From contig OY282559.1 in the NCBI GenBank assembly GCA_958295665.1, positions 254,065,961 through 254,129,960 on the forward strand: DNA of 64,000 nucleotides, in the 5' to 3' direction. The notes beneath the pieces were generated by a model. It had not been told where the DNA came from and ran no database searches. It saw only the letters and a list, made by a program, of their open reading frames with translations. Made by a program: the position numbers and the translations under genes. The DNA is from Tipula vernalis (Eukaryota; Arthropoda; Insecta; Diptera; Tipulidae). Shown here piece by piece: positions 19,652-31,351 of the stretch (its first letter is position 1; every line of letters starts with the position of its first letter).

Positions 19652-22300
19652 TATATAATTCATACGAATACATTGTTGACCTCAATGGTTGCATTTAATC
19701 TGAAATGTCCGACAAAAGTACGAGAGAGTTGTTTTGAAAAACGACACATGAAACATTGTTGAAGGCAAGCTCAAAGCTAGGCAACTCTCAGTGGTATGAT
19801 TTAATCTGAAACTACTAAAACAGTAATATTACAGTAATCGGCTTTGAAAATGGCCTGCCGCAGACTAATCAGAAAATTATAATTCAACCTTAACTTAGAA
19901 ATGCCACAATTAGCTGTTTCATATATACCTGAGTAATTGATCGATTGAATTATATTTCACTTGCAAACAAACTAATTTACGAGTAAGACGTACATCCTAT
20001 TACATATATGTTGGTTTTATGGTGTACAATGACGTAAAACCTTTTATTAGCATAATTTAATAATTTATCATTTTTTAATTGAATAAATTATTATCAATAC
20101 AAGCAAACCGACAATATAACGTATACTCCGGGCATAAATAAAATGTTAAAGATAAAAGCAAAAGTTAAATAAAACGTTAGCAACAAAAAAAAATTTATCC
20201 GGTCTAGTTTCCGGGAAAATTTTTACATCTGCGTAAGATGCACAGAATTGAAAAAGTTTTTTATTTTATATGCAAACTTTATAATTTAAAATGCTTAAAT
20301 TAAAAAAAAAATTATTACATTTATAATAAACACGAAAAATAATACTGGTACTGACTGCTGTGTAGAAGAGCAAAAGCGCATATAAAAAAATCGAGAAATA
20401 AATTAAAAGTGGAAGTTGTCTTTTACAATCAATCAATATTATTTTATAGGGAAAATTTTATGTGAAATTTAATAAAAAAAAAATAAAATATTGTTTTTTG
20501 TAAGTGCCAGTGGGAGTATCCTATACCGTTACAAATTGAGTTAATATCAGAAAATAATGTAACTCGAGGACGTCTTATGTTCAATTTTAACTTTACAAAA
20601 ATTGATACAACAGGAACAAAATCTGAAGATTTCCGTTTCGCAATTTTATTATGTTTTTATTGTAATATCGGTTGGTTGAACGATGAAAGTGAAAGATATG
20701 AATTGTAATTATACGGGTATGCTAATTACACATCACTCTTACTAAAAATCTCTCTGTATAAAAGATAAACATATTTTATCGCGAACATGCAAATTAAGGC
20801 AATTATTTCTGTGCGTGAGATCATTGATCATCTTTATATTATGTGTCTTATATCGATTATAAATTTATTTTAGTTTAGAGGCTTAAAATTGTATATGACA
20901 GAAAGAGCTCCCTTACTTTGGTGAAATTCGACCACTTTGACCTTAATGGCAAGGTAAACAAATATAATTGCCGTAAATGGACTAAGCAAAATACCCAGCA
21001 GATTGCCAAAATGAATTACAACTGCATGTGTAACTACTGTATTGACAAAAAGCATTATGCCACATTAACCAACCAGTAATAATGACCACCAAGGTCATCA
21101 GATCTTACTACCCCGATTTGTAACTGGGGATGTTTTAAGCAAGAGTTTAACAATACCAAGCTACATACTACGGACGAACTGAAGCCTTAGACATACCTGG
21201 ATCTACTTTAGTTGCTGTGGTGAACAATGTGTTCGTGCGAGCAACACAATATGGTTATATCTAGCAGTAAGTTTATTTCAAAAATTGTTTGGTTATTGTA
21301 TTAAAAGTATGGTTCTGGAAAGCTCTAAAAACTCTAAAAAGGGTAAAGGAAAGGACACGTAAGTTTCTGTAGCTACTAGATTCCAAAACCGATGCCCTCA
21401 ATCTTCGTCTAATTTGGCCCTTGGTAGCTGAAACTGTCTAGAATTGGAGTCAGCTCATCCAAAAGTACAGTGAGCCGTGTGCTATTTAAGAACATCTATT
21501 ATACATGGGATTTAACAAATTTTGCTGTCAAATCGATACTTGCTTTCGTTGATTACTATACGGCACAAAATACTCCTAGGGAGGAACAGCTCCTTTCCAC
21601 AAGAGACCGTATGACGCGGAAAACATTGTGGTGAAGGTTACACATACTATTTCTACGAAATAATAATGGAAGACATGTTTCTAAGTATATAGTAAAGTAG
21701 TACAGTCGAGAAAGCAGTATCTTGGTGTAGGGGGCGTTCCATTTTACAACACGTTATTGACGTTCTTTTCGTCAGGCTCGGAACAACCATATACCAAATA
21801 TAAAAAGGCACTCTGCTAATTTATCAGAACCAAAATATTCTATTCGATAAGTTAGGTGTACTTTGAAAAAAAGTTTTCTCTACTACTCTATTATGAATAC
21901 TGTAGTAATTTAGACAGTTTGACTTACCTTTTGATAACAAAAAATGTTTTCATTTTGTTATTTTGTGGTTTTCATTTTGCGATATTGTTTTCAACTCAAA
22001 TTTTGAATTTTAGTTTCTTACCCAATTTTGGCAATCTAAAAGGGTTTTTAAAAACTTTTGAAATTGTTTTAAAAATCTTTTAAATGGTGAAAAACCTTCA
22101 GTAGCAATTTGAACAAAAAATGGAAGCTTTACAGCTTATAAATACGGTTTACTGTGCACCACAAGACTCTAATAGGTTTGAAAATATAAAAATCATCATA
22201 CTAAGGGGTTCGAGCTCATACAATGTTTTTCATCAATGCACTAGATATTAAGAAAATATTTGACGCTTTTACAGAAACAACAATTTTGCAGAATATTTGA
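19652..22300. other. AT-rich stretch without recognisable genes
   Basis: About 2.6 kb with only short frames. A minus-strand frame at 20870–21055 has a hydrophobic segment (LLGILLSPFTAIIFVYLA) but no recognised family and no splice context I can defend. Confidence 0.4.
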
Positions 22301-22319
22301 AATTTCTAAATTTTGAGTG

Positions 22320-22450
22320 TATACAAAATCGTTTGTGCGAGTTTATGTTTAAGTGTATGTGTAACTATCTTTGTAAGGATATGTGCAAGTATATGCATAA
22401 GGCTAAGTGTAAGTGTACAAGTATTTCTAAATGTATGTGCAAGTGTAGTT
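22320..22450 (+). repeat. Degenerate GTATGTGCAA-type repeat
   Basis: Repeated variants of AAGTGTATGTGCAAGTAT produce an apparent Cys-rich, Lys-rich frame. The periodicity is in the DNA, so it is best read as a simple repeat. Confidence 0.6.
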
Positions 22451-22809
22451 ATGGTTTTTCAGATAACCTAGACAGGGCACGGTGTAGGCATTTTGCAGAA
22501 AGTCCCATGCCCCCAGCAAGGCCTCTGTGCGTGATTGGAAATCTTACCCCTGCTCTTGCACAATTCCCCCTGCACGGGTGGGTTATCACACGCTCCGCTT
22601 CGAGCCTCCTAAGATGCTGCCTGACCCTACAAATGCTTGCACTTACTGTGATCCAGATCAATTCGGATTCTAACATGTTAACAAACACATTGAAAGGAGT
22701 AAGCTATTGTACTACTTTTGAGCATGTCAGATAATAAGAACTGTCATCATGTTTGTACTTGATCAAGTACTGTCGATTCACCTTAACATTAAGCTGGTGA
22801 ATCAAAAGG

Positions 22810-23475
22810 TGAGTCCATTGCCTTTTGTTTTATTGTCTTCTACTGTTTTGCCACTCGACCATAATTATTTCTCGAGCAAGCTTCGTTTCTACTGCACAAC
22901 TATTTACGCTCCTTAGCTAAAATGTCTATAGGAGGCAATCCTATAATCATTTACATTGAGTTAACTAAAACTGCCCGGAATGTACAGAACATATGTCAAT
23001 ATGGTAGTCAATGATGGCATCTAGGTATTTCATAGTTGGTTGGGAGTACACCTAGAAAGAAATGGTAGAATAACATATTAACGTATTTCCAGAGTTATGC
23101 TTTCGTTTCTGCGAATCCAATTTTAACCTCACTGATTGCAACCAGTTGCGGATAGTACGTAAGGTTTCGCTATAGATACGAATTACCCTTTCCTTGTATT
23201 TAGCCACTACCACAATAGCAATATCGTTTTTCTACCTCTCAGGAAACACACTTTTGCTTAAAAAGGAATCGGCGGAATGTTGGCGCATTGTCCAAGTTTA
23301 GTAGGCCCTTCAGTAATATGGCGAAAACTTCTAATTAAGCCAGTCCCCGATCGTTTGATACTCTGCTGCCCCATTCAACAGGCCAAGCATTAAAGTCATC
23401 TGCGATAAGCACGCGAAGTCGATCTCGAGCGTTCATCACTAGATGGTCTCTAACAAAAGTGTCGTTTTGCGAATA
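22810..23475 (-). pseudogene. R1-like LINE relic (endonuclease joined to RT end)
   Basis: On the minus strand the endonuclease block reads DDFNAWPVEWGSRVSNDRGLA, one stop, then LLNLDNAP and FRRFLF (23475–23260). This is the GDFNAW-type motif of R1-clade endonucleases. At 23220–23101 the sequence jumps to a late RT block: VVVAKYKERVIRIYSETL and RNWLQSVRLKLDSQK. A third block at about 22958–22909 reads IIGLPPIDILAKERK, also typical of the R1 RT-distal region. The RT catalytic core between the first two blocks is deleted. This is dead, with several stops. Confidence 0.8.
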
Positions 23476-23749
23476 CATCTAACCTTTACCTAATATTTCC
23501 GCATATGAGGTATCTGTCTATATCTGGTATTCGAGGTTTGTAGAGCATTGTCGAGCATTTTGTATAGTGGTAGTTTGTCTGGTGTGACGGTATATTCGCT
23601 TGGTTGTTGATACGAACAACACATTGACTCATGGGATTTTGCGTGATCTCGCTGGTAATTGGTGAAGTTTGGCACTCGTTTTTCGATAGCCACTTACTCT
23701 TTTCAAATGGATTAATGGGGGTGTTATCTACACCGAGTTACCAGTGTAA

Positions 23750-25006
23750 CGTTGTGTTTAATAAATAAATTCGTTGGCGATAAATTGAATTGATTTTGTT
23801 TTATTCACAATCCAGGGATTCGAACCTTGATTGACAAGGCAAAAACGTTAAAATTGGTGACAGCGGTGGGATTGTGAATAATAAAAGAAAGAAAATGATT
23901 CTCTACGAATTACAAGTTCCAGAAGTAATAAAGGAACTTGAGAAACGAGGTTTGTTCATCGATGATAATAATAGAGCTTTACAAGTGCCGACTACGTAAA
24001 GCCATGGAGAACGAATGGTTAGACGCGAAACATCATGATTTAGGAAAGGAAATAACCGAGATGAGAAGCGTAGAGAAGGCAGAAGCTGAAAGACAAGGAT
24101 TGATCGAAATAACACAAGCACAAGGACGAGGAATATCGCCGCCTTTTATACAACAGAAATCAGGCAGGGAGAAGGTGAATGTGGAACGGTCGGACAAATA
24201 TCGAGAGGCAGAAGCAGCAAGGTCAGATGTTGGTTATGTGACAAAATTGGTCACATCTCACGGGATTGCTGGGAAACAAGAGCAAGACTACTTCTCTGCA
24301 AAGAGCACCCGGAGGAGTGCAGGCATCGACCAAGGAAGGGCGATTGGCAACTGTCGGTAAGGTGGAAAGGTTACAAGTCTGTTTGAAGGAGTAGAAGCTG
24401 ACTTTGCCGTCTGCCGGTAGCAGCGTAACGATCAAAGGCGACGTTGATGTGAGAAAGTGTATCATTACGCTGGATACTGGAGCAACTCATACGATTATAA
24501 GAGGAGATCTGATCGGAGGAGCTGGCCAGTTGGCTGACAAACTACAATTACGAATGGCAAATGGAGATAGTACAATGATAAAAGTTCTGGTCGCAGATAT
24601 TGTGGACGAAGTCGTTTTGGTTTCGTGTTGGATTTTGGACGAGAGTTATTTAATACCGATAACACCGACTTGCCACTTAAATTCAACGGTATGGATGCCA
24701 CAATAAGGTGAGTAAAAATCAGCCATCGTGAAGAGAAACAATTGTGGAGGAAATCAATGAACATCAGGTTAAGCAAATATTTGGTAAGAAGTGCCGAAGA
24801 GTAGTGCGAGTGTCGGGCGACTGGATGAAAACTCGATATGACAGACGGGCAAATAACTAACGATTCCAGGAAGGGCAATTGCTATGGCTTCACAGCACGC
24901 AACGAAAAAAAGGAGGATTCATCGTCGAAACTGCAGCCAACATGGACGGCACCCTACAGGACTAAGAAAGGACAAGGAGGTAAATCGAAGCCATATACAG
25001 AGGAGG
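23750..25006 (+). pseudogene. Second Ty3/Gypsy element, internally deleted
   Basis: An LTR remnant ends near 23852 and is followed by TTGGTGACAGCGGTGGGAT, a TGG-containing primer-site-like sequence. A gag start (ATG at 23895, MILYELQVPEVIKELEKRG) soon hits stops. A CCHC knuckle (CDKIGHISRDC, about 24225–24260) and a protease motif (ITLDTGATHTIIRGDL, about 24460–24510) follow. RT, RNase H and the integrase core are missing. At 24815–24970 the integrase C-terminus appears (WMKTRYDRRAN, FQEGQLLWLHSTQRKK, then in a shifted frame KLQPTWTAPYR). A purine run then leads to the start of a 3' LTR at 25007. Confidence 0.8.
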
Positions 25007-25281
25007 TGTAGAATAAGTTAATTGATAGCACAAAGTTTACTACTAGTAGTGACTACTAGTGACACCTAGGTTTGGGGGGTTTCTTAATTTGTTTATTGTA
25101 CTAAACTGGAAATTTTCAATGCTACAACTTTCTACATTGTACGAGATATTCTTACTGGAAAGAACATGACATTTGTAGAAGTTTAGTACAATACACAAAT
25201 TATGAAATACTCTAACCTAGGTGTCACCAGTAGTCACTACTAGTATTAAACGTTATGCTTTTAATCAACCTATTCTATTCT
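25007..25281. repeat. Palindrome of LTR start plus fold-back arms
   Basis: The LTR start TGTAGAATAAGTTAATTGAT (25007) is followed by ACTAGTAGTGACTACTAGTG and ACACCTAGGTT. A diverged reverse complement of the whole arm ends near 25281. The inner arms (about 25040–25072 and 25213–25243) match with one mismatch over 31 bp. Together the arms are about 70 bp, separated by about 140 bp. Confidence 0.8.
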
Positions 25282-26140
25282 ACCCTAGGTGGCACCGTAA
25301 CAATGTTGTCACTGTTACGTTTTTGCCTTGTCAATCAAGGTTCGAATCAGTCGATTGTGAATAAAACAAAACAATTCAATGTATTACCAACGATTTTATT
25401 TATTTCACACAAAAATTATTACAACACAATTTATTAACTATAACTCTCAAAAATCAGTTTATATAAATTTTCGCACAATTTTACTGTTCACTGTTTCTTC
25501 TCACTAATCTCACTAATTCACTTTTTAAATCTCATTTAATTCACTTTTTATCCCTTATATTTTCGCTTACCAAAAACTAATAGTCCAGTTTGATCTCGTT
25601 CGCCCTTTTATATACACAAGCCAAACTTCTTAAAAGTTTATGACTTTTCGAGTAAGAATATTGTAGAATTTAGAACAGTTTTATAATGGAAAATTCCATT
25701 TTAGTATGTACAATAAAACTTTGAGCTATTAATTTAACTTATTCTATTACACCCTAGGTGTCACCATAACATTACGTTTTTGCCTTATCAATCAAGGTTC
25801 GAATCACTGAATTGTGAATAAAACAAACACTTCAGTTTATCACAAATTAATTTATTTATTGTAAATCACTTTTTATAACATTTCCACAAATTTTACTGAT
25901 CACTTATACTTTTCATATTGCACTAATACACCTTTTAATCTTTACACTATCGCTTATCGAGTACCAATAATCTAATTCGATGTCGTTCGCTTTTTATATA
26001 CTCAAACCAAGACTTCTAGACATTTCAAGCTTTTCCAGTTAGAATAGTCTAGAAATATTTAGAACATTTTTATCATGGACAATTACATTTTAGTACAGTA
26101 ATCTTTTAGCTATTAAATAACTTATTCTATTCTATACTAG
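25282..26140 (-). repeat. Two tandem diverged LTRs in inverted orientation
   Basis: About 25305–25752 and 25770–26135 are related copies of one LTR, the same family whose remnant lies at 23750–23852 but on the opposite strand. Shared landmarks are TTTTTGCCTTGTCAATCAAG with GTTCGAAT, then GATTGTGAATAAAAC, then the distal AACTTATTCTATTC. Each LTR is followed by the linker CCTAGGTGTCACCGTAAC or a close variant. The copies are substantially diverged, and no internal coding region lies between them. Confidence 0.8.
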
Positions 26141-26660
26141 GCGTCACCGTAACAATATTCCACATACCAATTAGTACAACTCTCTACTTTGTACCAGAAA
26201 GTATCGTAATATACGACCTATACTTTCTGTTTGTACCAACCAAATATCCGGGTTACAATTAGTACAACAACCATAGCTCCTCACCACCACCTTTTGCTAG
26301 AATAGACAACTACACAGTTAGCAAATACAACAATATGTTTCAAATATAGACATACAACAACACACACTCTCTATCATTCGCTCGTTCAATAAGACAACAC
26401 GTCTTAATTTTTTTTCAAAAGCTCGCTGCACGAGAAGGATTATTTTTCTCCAAAGATTATTTTTCAATAAATTTTAACTCGTGAGGGGAAATCTTGAAGG
26501 GGAAATTTTTTTTTTCATCAATACAGTGATTTCATTGGATGAAAATATTGGGATAAAAATAATCTCAGAAATAATCTCTCCCGTGCAGTCGGCTTTAAAA
26601 ACGATTCAATCTAGGAGCTGATTTTTCTATTTGAGTAAAACAAAATTTTTGCAGATATCG
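26141..26660. other. AT-rich non-coding stretch
   Basis: No coding motif. It separates the LTR array from the 3' end of the sulfite oxidase gene. Confidence 0.4.
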
Positions 26661-26670
26661 TTTTATACTA

Positions 26671-26676
26671 TTTATT
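26671..26676 (-). terminator. Candidate polyadenylation signal of sulfite oxidase
   Basis: AATAAA on the minus strand, about 120 nt beyond the stop codon at 26797–26799. Confidence 0.5.
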
Positions 26677-26796
26677 GTACTGGCGCCATTAAAATAAATT
26701 GTCTACATTGTTATTCGTGTGTCTTACAAAATACAAAATCTAATGTTGGCGTAATCACGTATCGTCATAATTATTATTATTATCATCGACCCCACA

Positions 26797-28529
26797 TTAT
26801 TGGCGAGGACGTTGCATTAAAGGTCTACGAAGATTAACTTTTATTTTGTGGTATGCATTGCTTGCCACTCCTCTCAAATTCCATATATTCTCGAATGATT
26901 CCGGTTGCAAGTTGTAATTAGAATCGACGGCTTTGGACCAAATCTCCACCTGTAGAAAAAGCATTAAGTTCATAGTTTAAAATAAATAAAATAAACATGT
27001 TGATTTTTACTGACCGAATTTTGCTTTTCTCCAACCGGTATTTTAGCTGTCCATATTGTCCAGCCATAATGCCTTCCGTTTGGCGCTAGTTCTTCTTTTA
27101 TTTGATCCAATTCAGCTACTTGCCATGTTTTACCGCCATCACCAGTCACATCGACCCGAATAATTCTACTTCCACCACCTGACCAAGCATAACCTTTCAC
27201 TTCTATAAAATGACCATATTTAACTAACACCGTATCTCCATTTTGCGGTACTGTTATAGCCGATGTTACAGGCATATTTTGTATTGCGGCCGCTTTAGAA
27301 AAATCTACTGTATCCCAATCGGTGCTCGGACTAAACCCTTTGTAGTCGTTCTGTTGCCAGTGCGAATTTGATTCTTTTGGCGAGACAATAATTTTCCCAA
27401 CCCATTTAACATTTCGAGCACCCACAACACCGGGTACAATGACCCGTACCGGAAAACCATGATCACGAGTCAATGGTTGTCCATTCATTTCGTATGCTAA
27501 TAAAACATCGCCTCGTTCATCAAGAGCTTTTGTGAGCGGAATTGATGCACCATACGGTGTTGAAGTTGGATCAGTATCTAAACCCTCGAATTGTACATGC
27601 CACGTTTCATTTGGCTTAATATTTAATTTAGCCAGTACATCACATAGTCGAGCTCCACTCCATTCGGCGTTACCTACAGCAGCCGCTTGCCAGTTCAATC
27701 CTTTGATTGGCTTAACTCTTGCCATTTCTGATCGTCTATTTCCACCGCACATTACAGCCGCCGTAACAGTGTGTTTCGGAAATTTTCTTATGTCATCATA
27801 CGTTAAATTAATTGAGTGCTCGTCATTATTATCAATCGTGACTTCGAGTTCGTAATCTTTAATATCAATATTTGGTACCGGCAAATGATTTCGCACGTAG
27901 AAAAAATCTCTGTGGGAAAGAAAATTTAATCTGAAGTCTGTAACGAATTGTCAGTAAGTAAGACTTACTTAGGGTATATACTCACGCTGGAGTGATGAAA
28001 CTTTCAGTCAGTAAAAATCCGGGTGGTTCTGCATTAAACGGCTGTTTAGAACGTACTTCTAATAATGGATGACGTTTAGGTTCACCACTCCACGGATTTT
28101 CCATATTTGTTAATGATACTTGATCTTCTTCCTTTAAATTACCTATACGATAATCTTCGAGTATTTGTAATATTTCCGGTGTGTTATGTTGCTGGAATAT
28201 ATACCAGAATGGATCGATTGCACTACCTGCGGCCAACATAATTTTATCGCTACCCGGATGTTCAGGTATAAATGTAGTAATATCATAAACCCCAATGCCA
28301 TATGTCACCCAAACACCTTTCGCCCTAAAATTTTAATTGATTTTTGTTATTGTTAGCATCGATTTTTATGCCATATGTTTAATTTGTAAGTACATTGAAT
28401 CATGATTAGAAATCTCATTAAAACCAAATGTTGGTAAATCTTTACGAAACTCATTGTGCTTTTGTTTTATATCTTCGAAATTAATTGGTTTCTTATCAGC
28501 ATAAACGGTATTTTGCTTGAGGTGTTTGT
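26797..28529 (-). CDS. shop: Sulfite oxidase, exons 3–6 (cytochrome b5 and molybdopterin domains)
   Basis: Mitochondrial intermembrane-space enzyme that oxidises sulfite to sulfate and passes electrons to cytochrome c. Minus-strand exons: 28529–28394, 28324–27986, 27909–27015 and 26949–26797 (stop TAA). All introns are GT–AG, 65–76 bp, and keep the frame. The b5 domain has WVTYGIGVYDITTFIPEHPG and IFQQHNTPEI with both haem histidines. The molybdenum domain has AVMCGGNRRSEM with the cofactor-binding cysteine, DHGFPVRVIVPGVVGARNVKW, and the dimerisation part ending IWNLRGVASNAYHKIKV. Exon 3 begins in phase 1 and needs a 5' partner, found at 54196. No defects were seen. The symbol follows the Drosophila gene and is by homology. 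Confidence 0.95.
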
Positions 28530-28779
28530 CTAGAACGAAAAAATAAAATACAAATAAAATAATATACAGACACGTCTTATTAATTGAACATAATTTATGT
28601 ATTATGTACTTGTATTTTAATTATTGAAATTTGTAGTGTAGGGCTAGGTGTTCTGAATGCCATATAGAAACGTGCATAGAATTAAGATTAATCAATGTGC
28701 GACTGATATACGTTATACATAAAATTTTATTAACAAGAAATTATTATTCTAAAATATGTTTGCTGCTGACTTTTTTTAA

Positions 28780-29389
28780 GTGGTTATATACAGTTGAAGC
28801 GGGCGAAATGACGATATTTTTTCGATTTTTTTCGAATATTTATTTAAAAACTGTTAACAATGTCGATAATTACAAGTTTTGGAGTGCTTGTTAAATTTTT
28901 CATAGAAAATTATTTGAAAATTTCGAAACTAGAGCTGTATTCCAGGAGCGTATTTTTTCGGCATCACTTGCAGTGGACTTGCTAACTCGAGAACGGTTCA
29001 TCTAAAATCAGAATTTCAGAAGAAGAAATTTCGTTATTATATTGTATTGTCTAGCCGCTGAATGAAGAATTTGTCAAAATTTAAACTTTAAAAAAATGGG
29101 ACGGGTTTTACAGAAAGTGTTTGCTCTTCTCTCAAGCTATTATCATAATAAATAAATAGTATAAATTTAGTGTTGATCGGATTGATAGTTTGTTAGTAAT
29201 CGTGTCCACCGTAAAAGTACTTTTAAAAAAAACTTCTATCAAAAAAATTTAACAATTACCCCAAAACATGTACTAGTACAAAACATGTACTCCAAAACTA
29301 ACAGTTTTTAAATAAATATTTATTATGCTGTCGAAAAAAAAAATCGAGAAAATGTCGTCATTTCGCCCGCTATAATTGTATATAACCCC
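28780..29389. mobile_element. 610-bp MITE with TTAA target duplication
   Basis: Terminal inverted repeats of about 70–80 bp: both ends read GNGGTTATATACA, then AGCGGGCGAAATGACGA and a T-rich run with CGATTTTTTTCGA. TTAA flanks both ends (28776–28779 and 29390–29393). There is no coding capacity. TTAA duplication suggests piggyBac-like or Kolobok-like mobilisation; the termini do not match the usual CCC start of piggyBac itself. Confidence 0.8.
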
Positions 29390-29769
29390 TTAACTCCGCA
29401 AGGACTGTGTATATTCGACCTCCTCTTTTCCAATGGACTACAATTTTTATTTTTTATTGCGAAATACTTGTTAACATACGAGGGATGTAACAAATATTCG
29501 CTAAAATAATGTCAATTTATAATTTTTTGAAAAAAATAAAAGTAGTTCATCGATTCATTATAGTTCAACGACGTTCTATTTCAAATTTCAGAAAAATCGG
29601 CAGAAATGGAAGTCCACCACAAACACAGCAAAAAATTCGATTTTCCATTCTCTTCGAATTTCGACATCATCTAAAACCCGTTCAAATTTTGAGCGAATGC
29701 TAAATCATATGGAGTGAATGCTCTGTCACTTGGGCCTTTTTTCAAATGGTATCAAAGATTCTAGACTGA

Positions 29770-30090
29770 ATATTTTTCTGTGGAGGACGAACCTTGTGAA
29801 GGTTGCCTCAAATCTTCGTTAAGGCCAAAAATTAACGACGATTCAGGAAATGATAGGTAATGAATAGGGCTTGAACGTGTCACAAATATTAAGCCACCAC
29901 CTAAACTATACGAAGAAATCTGCTCGATGGGTTCCACAAATTTTGAATGATGATCAAACAAAAACCAAATTTGAAAAAATGAATGGCCCTTCTAGCTGCT
30001 TTAATAAAATTGTAATAGACTTTGAATCTTGGTTCTACAAGTACGACCTAGAAACTAAATAGCAGTATATAGAATGGAACCCAGAAGGCA
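29770..30090 (+). pseudogene. Mariner-family transposase relic
   Basis: Plus-strand frame with KLTTIQEMIGNE, one stop, then GLNVSQILSHHLNYTKKSAR and WVPQILNDDQTKTKFEKM, which is the second helix-turn-helix and the linker of mariner transposases. It continues with IDFESWFYKYDLETK in the place of the conserved TGDETW catalytic block, where the first catalytic aspartate seems to be retained in a degraded context. A stop and IEWNPEG follow. No terminal repeats identified; fragment only. Confidence 0.7.
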
Positions 30091-30119
30091 AAACCATCTT
30101 TAATAAATAAACCAAATAA

Positions 30120-31180
30120 TTAAATTTGAAATGTGTTGCGTTTTGAATAGGACACCCTCTGCATTTTTTCCGGTTTTCCGCCGAAAAAATGGAAAATGAG
30201 GAAATTTAGTTAAAATACAACGTACATTTTCTTTTCGTTCATTATGATTTTTCTGCTGTACGCGATTAAAGTAAGTTGGATGATGATAGTAATAAATATT
30301 TGATTTCAATATTTCAGCTCAATTATACTGTATGTATACGGCATTCGCCTACGAATATTTCTAAAGAGTCCTCACGTCGTTTGGCTAACATTATTTAGTT
30401 TTTTATTCGCTATCCGGAGCCGCTATCGAGAGCCGTCACATAAAAGCAGCTCCAGATAGCTGCTCCATATAATTAGGTAGAGCTAAATATTTTTTATATG
30501 AAGTTTTCACTGAGAAGATGAATTAAAAATTAGATTTTGACGTTAAATAAATTTAATTTTCTAATAAATAGCAAGTCAAATTTAAATTTAGGTCTAGAAA
30601 ATTGACTGCTCCGCATAGGATCTATCCGGTGCTAACACCGTTTTAGAACAGTCATTTCATTTACCGCCACACCAAAGGCGTAAAAAATGTAAAATCAATT
30701 TCAAATCAAAATTAGGGCTATAAAGGGTTAAAACAGATTGGAAGTAAACACAATTCAGCGAAAAGAGAAATCAATGGATGATATTTCGCGCGAAAAAATA
30801 CTTTCCAAAATTTTTTTTTCCTCAGAATATTTGCTTTCTCTGAATTACTTTTCATAGAATTGACCACAATTTTTGTCTCTTTGTAATAAGGGTTCACTGC
30901 GGCATGTTTCAAAATGGGATATTTCAAGACGGAGTGCAATGAACCGCAACGAATTATTTTTCCGAAAGAATAGTTTAACTTGTTGATTAAATTAGTCTTA
31001 GTTTAAGGAAATTTATTTTGAATGAAAAACTGAAATCGAAAGTTAAACTCTAGTTGAGAGTTTAATCTCGGATTAAAGAACGATGAAATACCGGCCATTA
31101 TTAAAATAAAATTAGACTGTGGAACTTTATGCCATTTAATATTCACATACTATGCATGAAATATGCAAAAATATGCAAAT
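30120..31180. other. AT-rich non-coding stretch
   Basis: No coding motif seen. ATGCA-rich sequence occurs just before the Harbinger insertion (31150–31180). Confidence 0.4.
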
Positions 31181-31351
31181 TAATGCGGGAAACAGATGTG
31201 AATAATTATGCATGCATCAAAATTAGAATGCACTAGTCTCTATGAAATAAATTACATGTATTCTGCATGACATGCATAATTTATGCAAGTTGTCTCTATT
31301 TCTAAATATGTTTTGTGTATTTTTCGAAAACAGAAACGTCAATTTACAAAA

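Noticed and set aside
20870..21055. Minus-strand frame with a hydrophobic segment, considered as a transporter exon
   Set aside because: No family match by eye, no partner exons and no clear splice sites.
22449..22688. Minus-strand frame in a GC-rich patch (RQHLRRLEAERVITHPCRGN), superficially bacterial-looking
   Set aside because: No domain recognised; base composition alone is not evidence of transfer.
22297..22734. Cys-rich frame (MCNYLCKDMCKYMHKAKC) as a possible small secreted protein
   Set aside because: The cysteines come from a degenerate GTATGTGCAA DNA repeat; no signal peptide, and the rest of the frame is unrelated GC-rich sequence.
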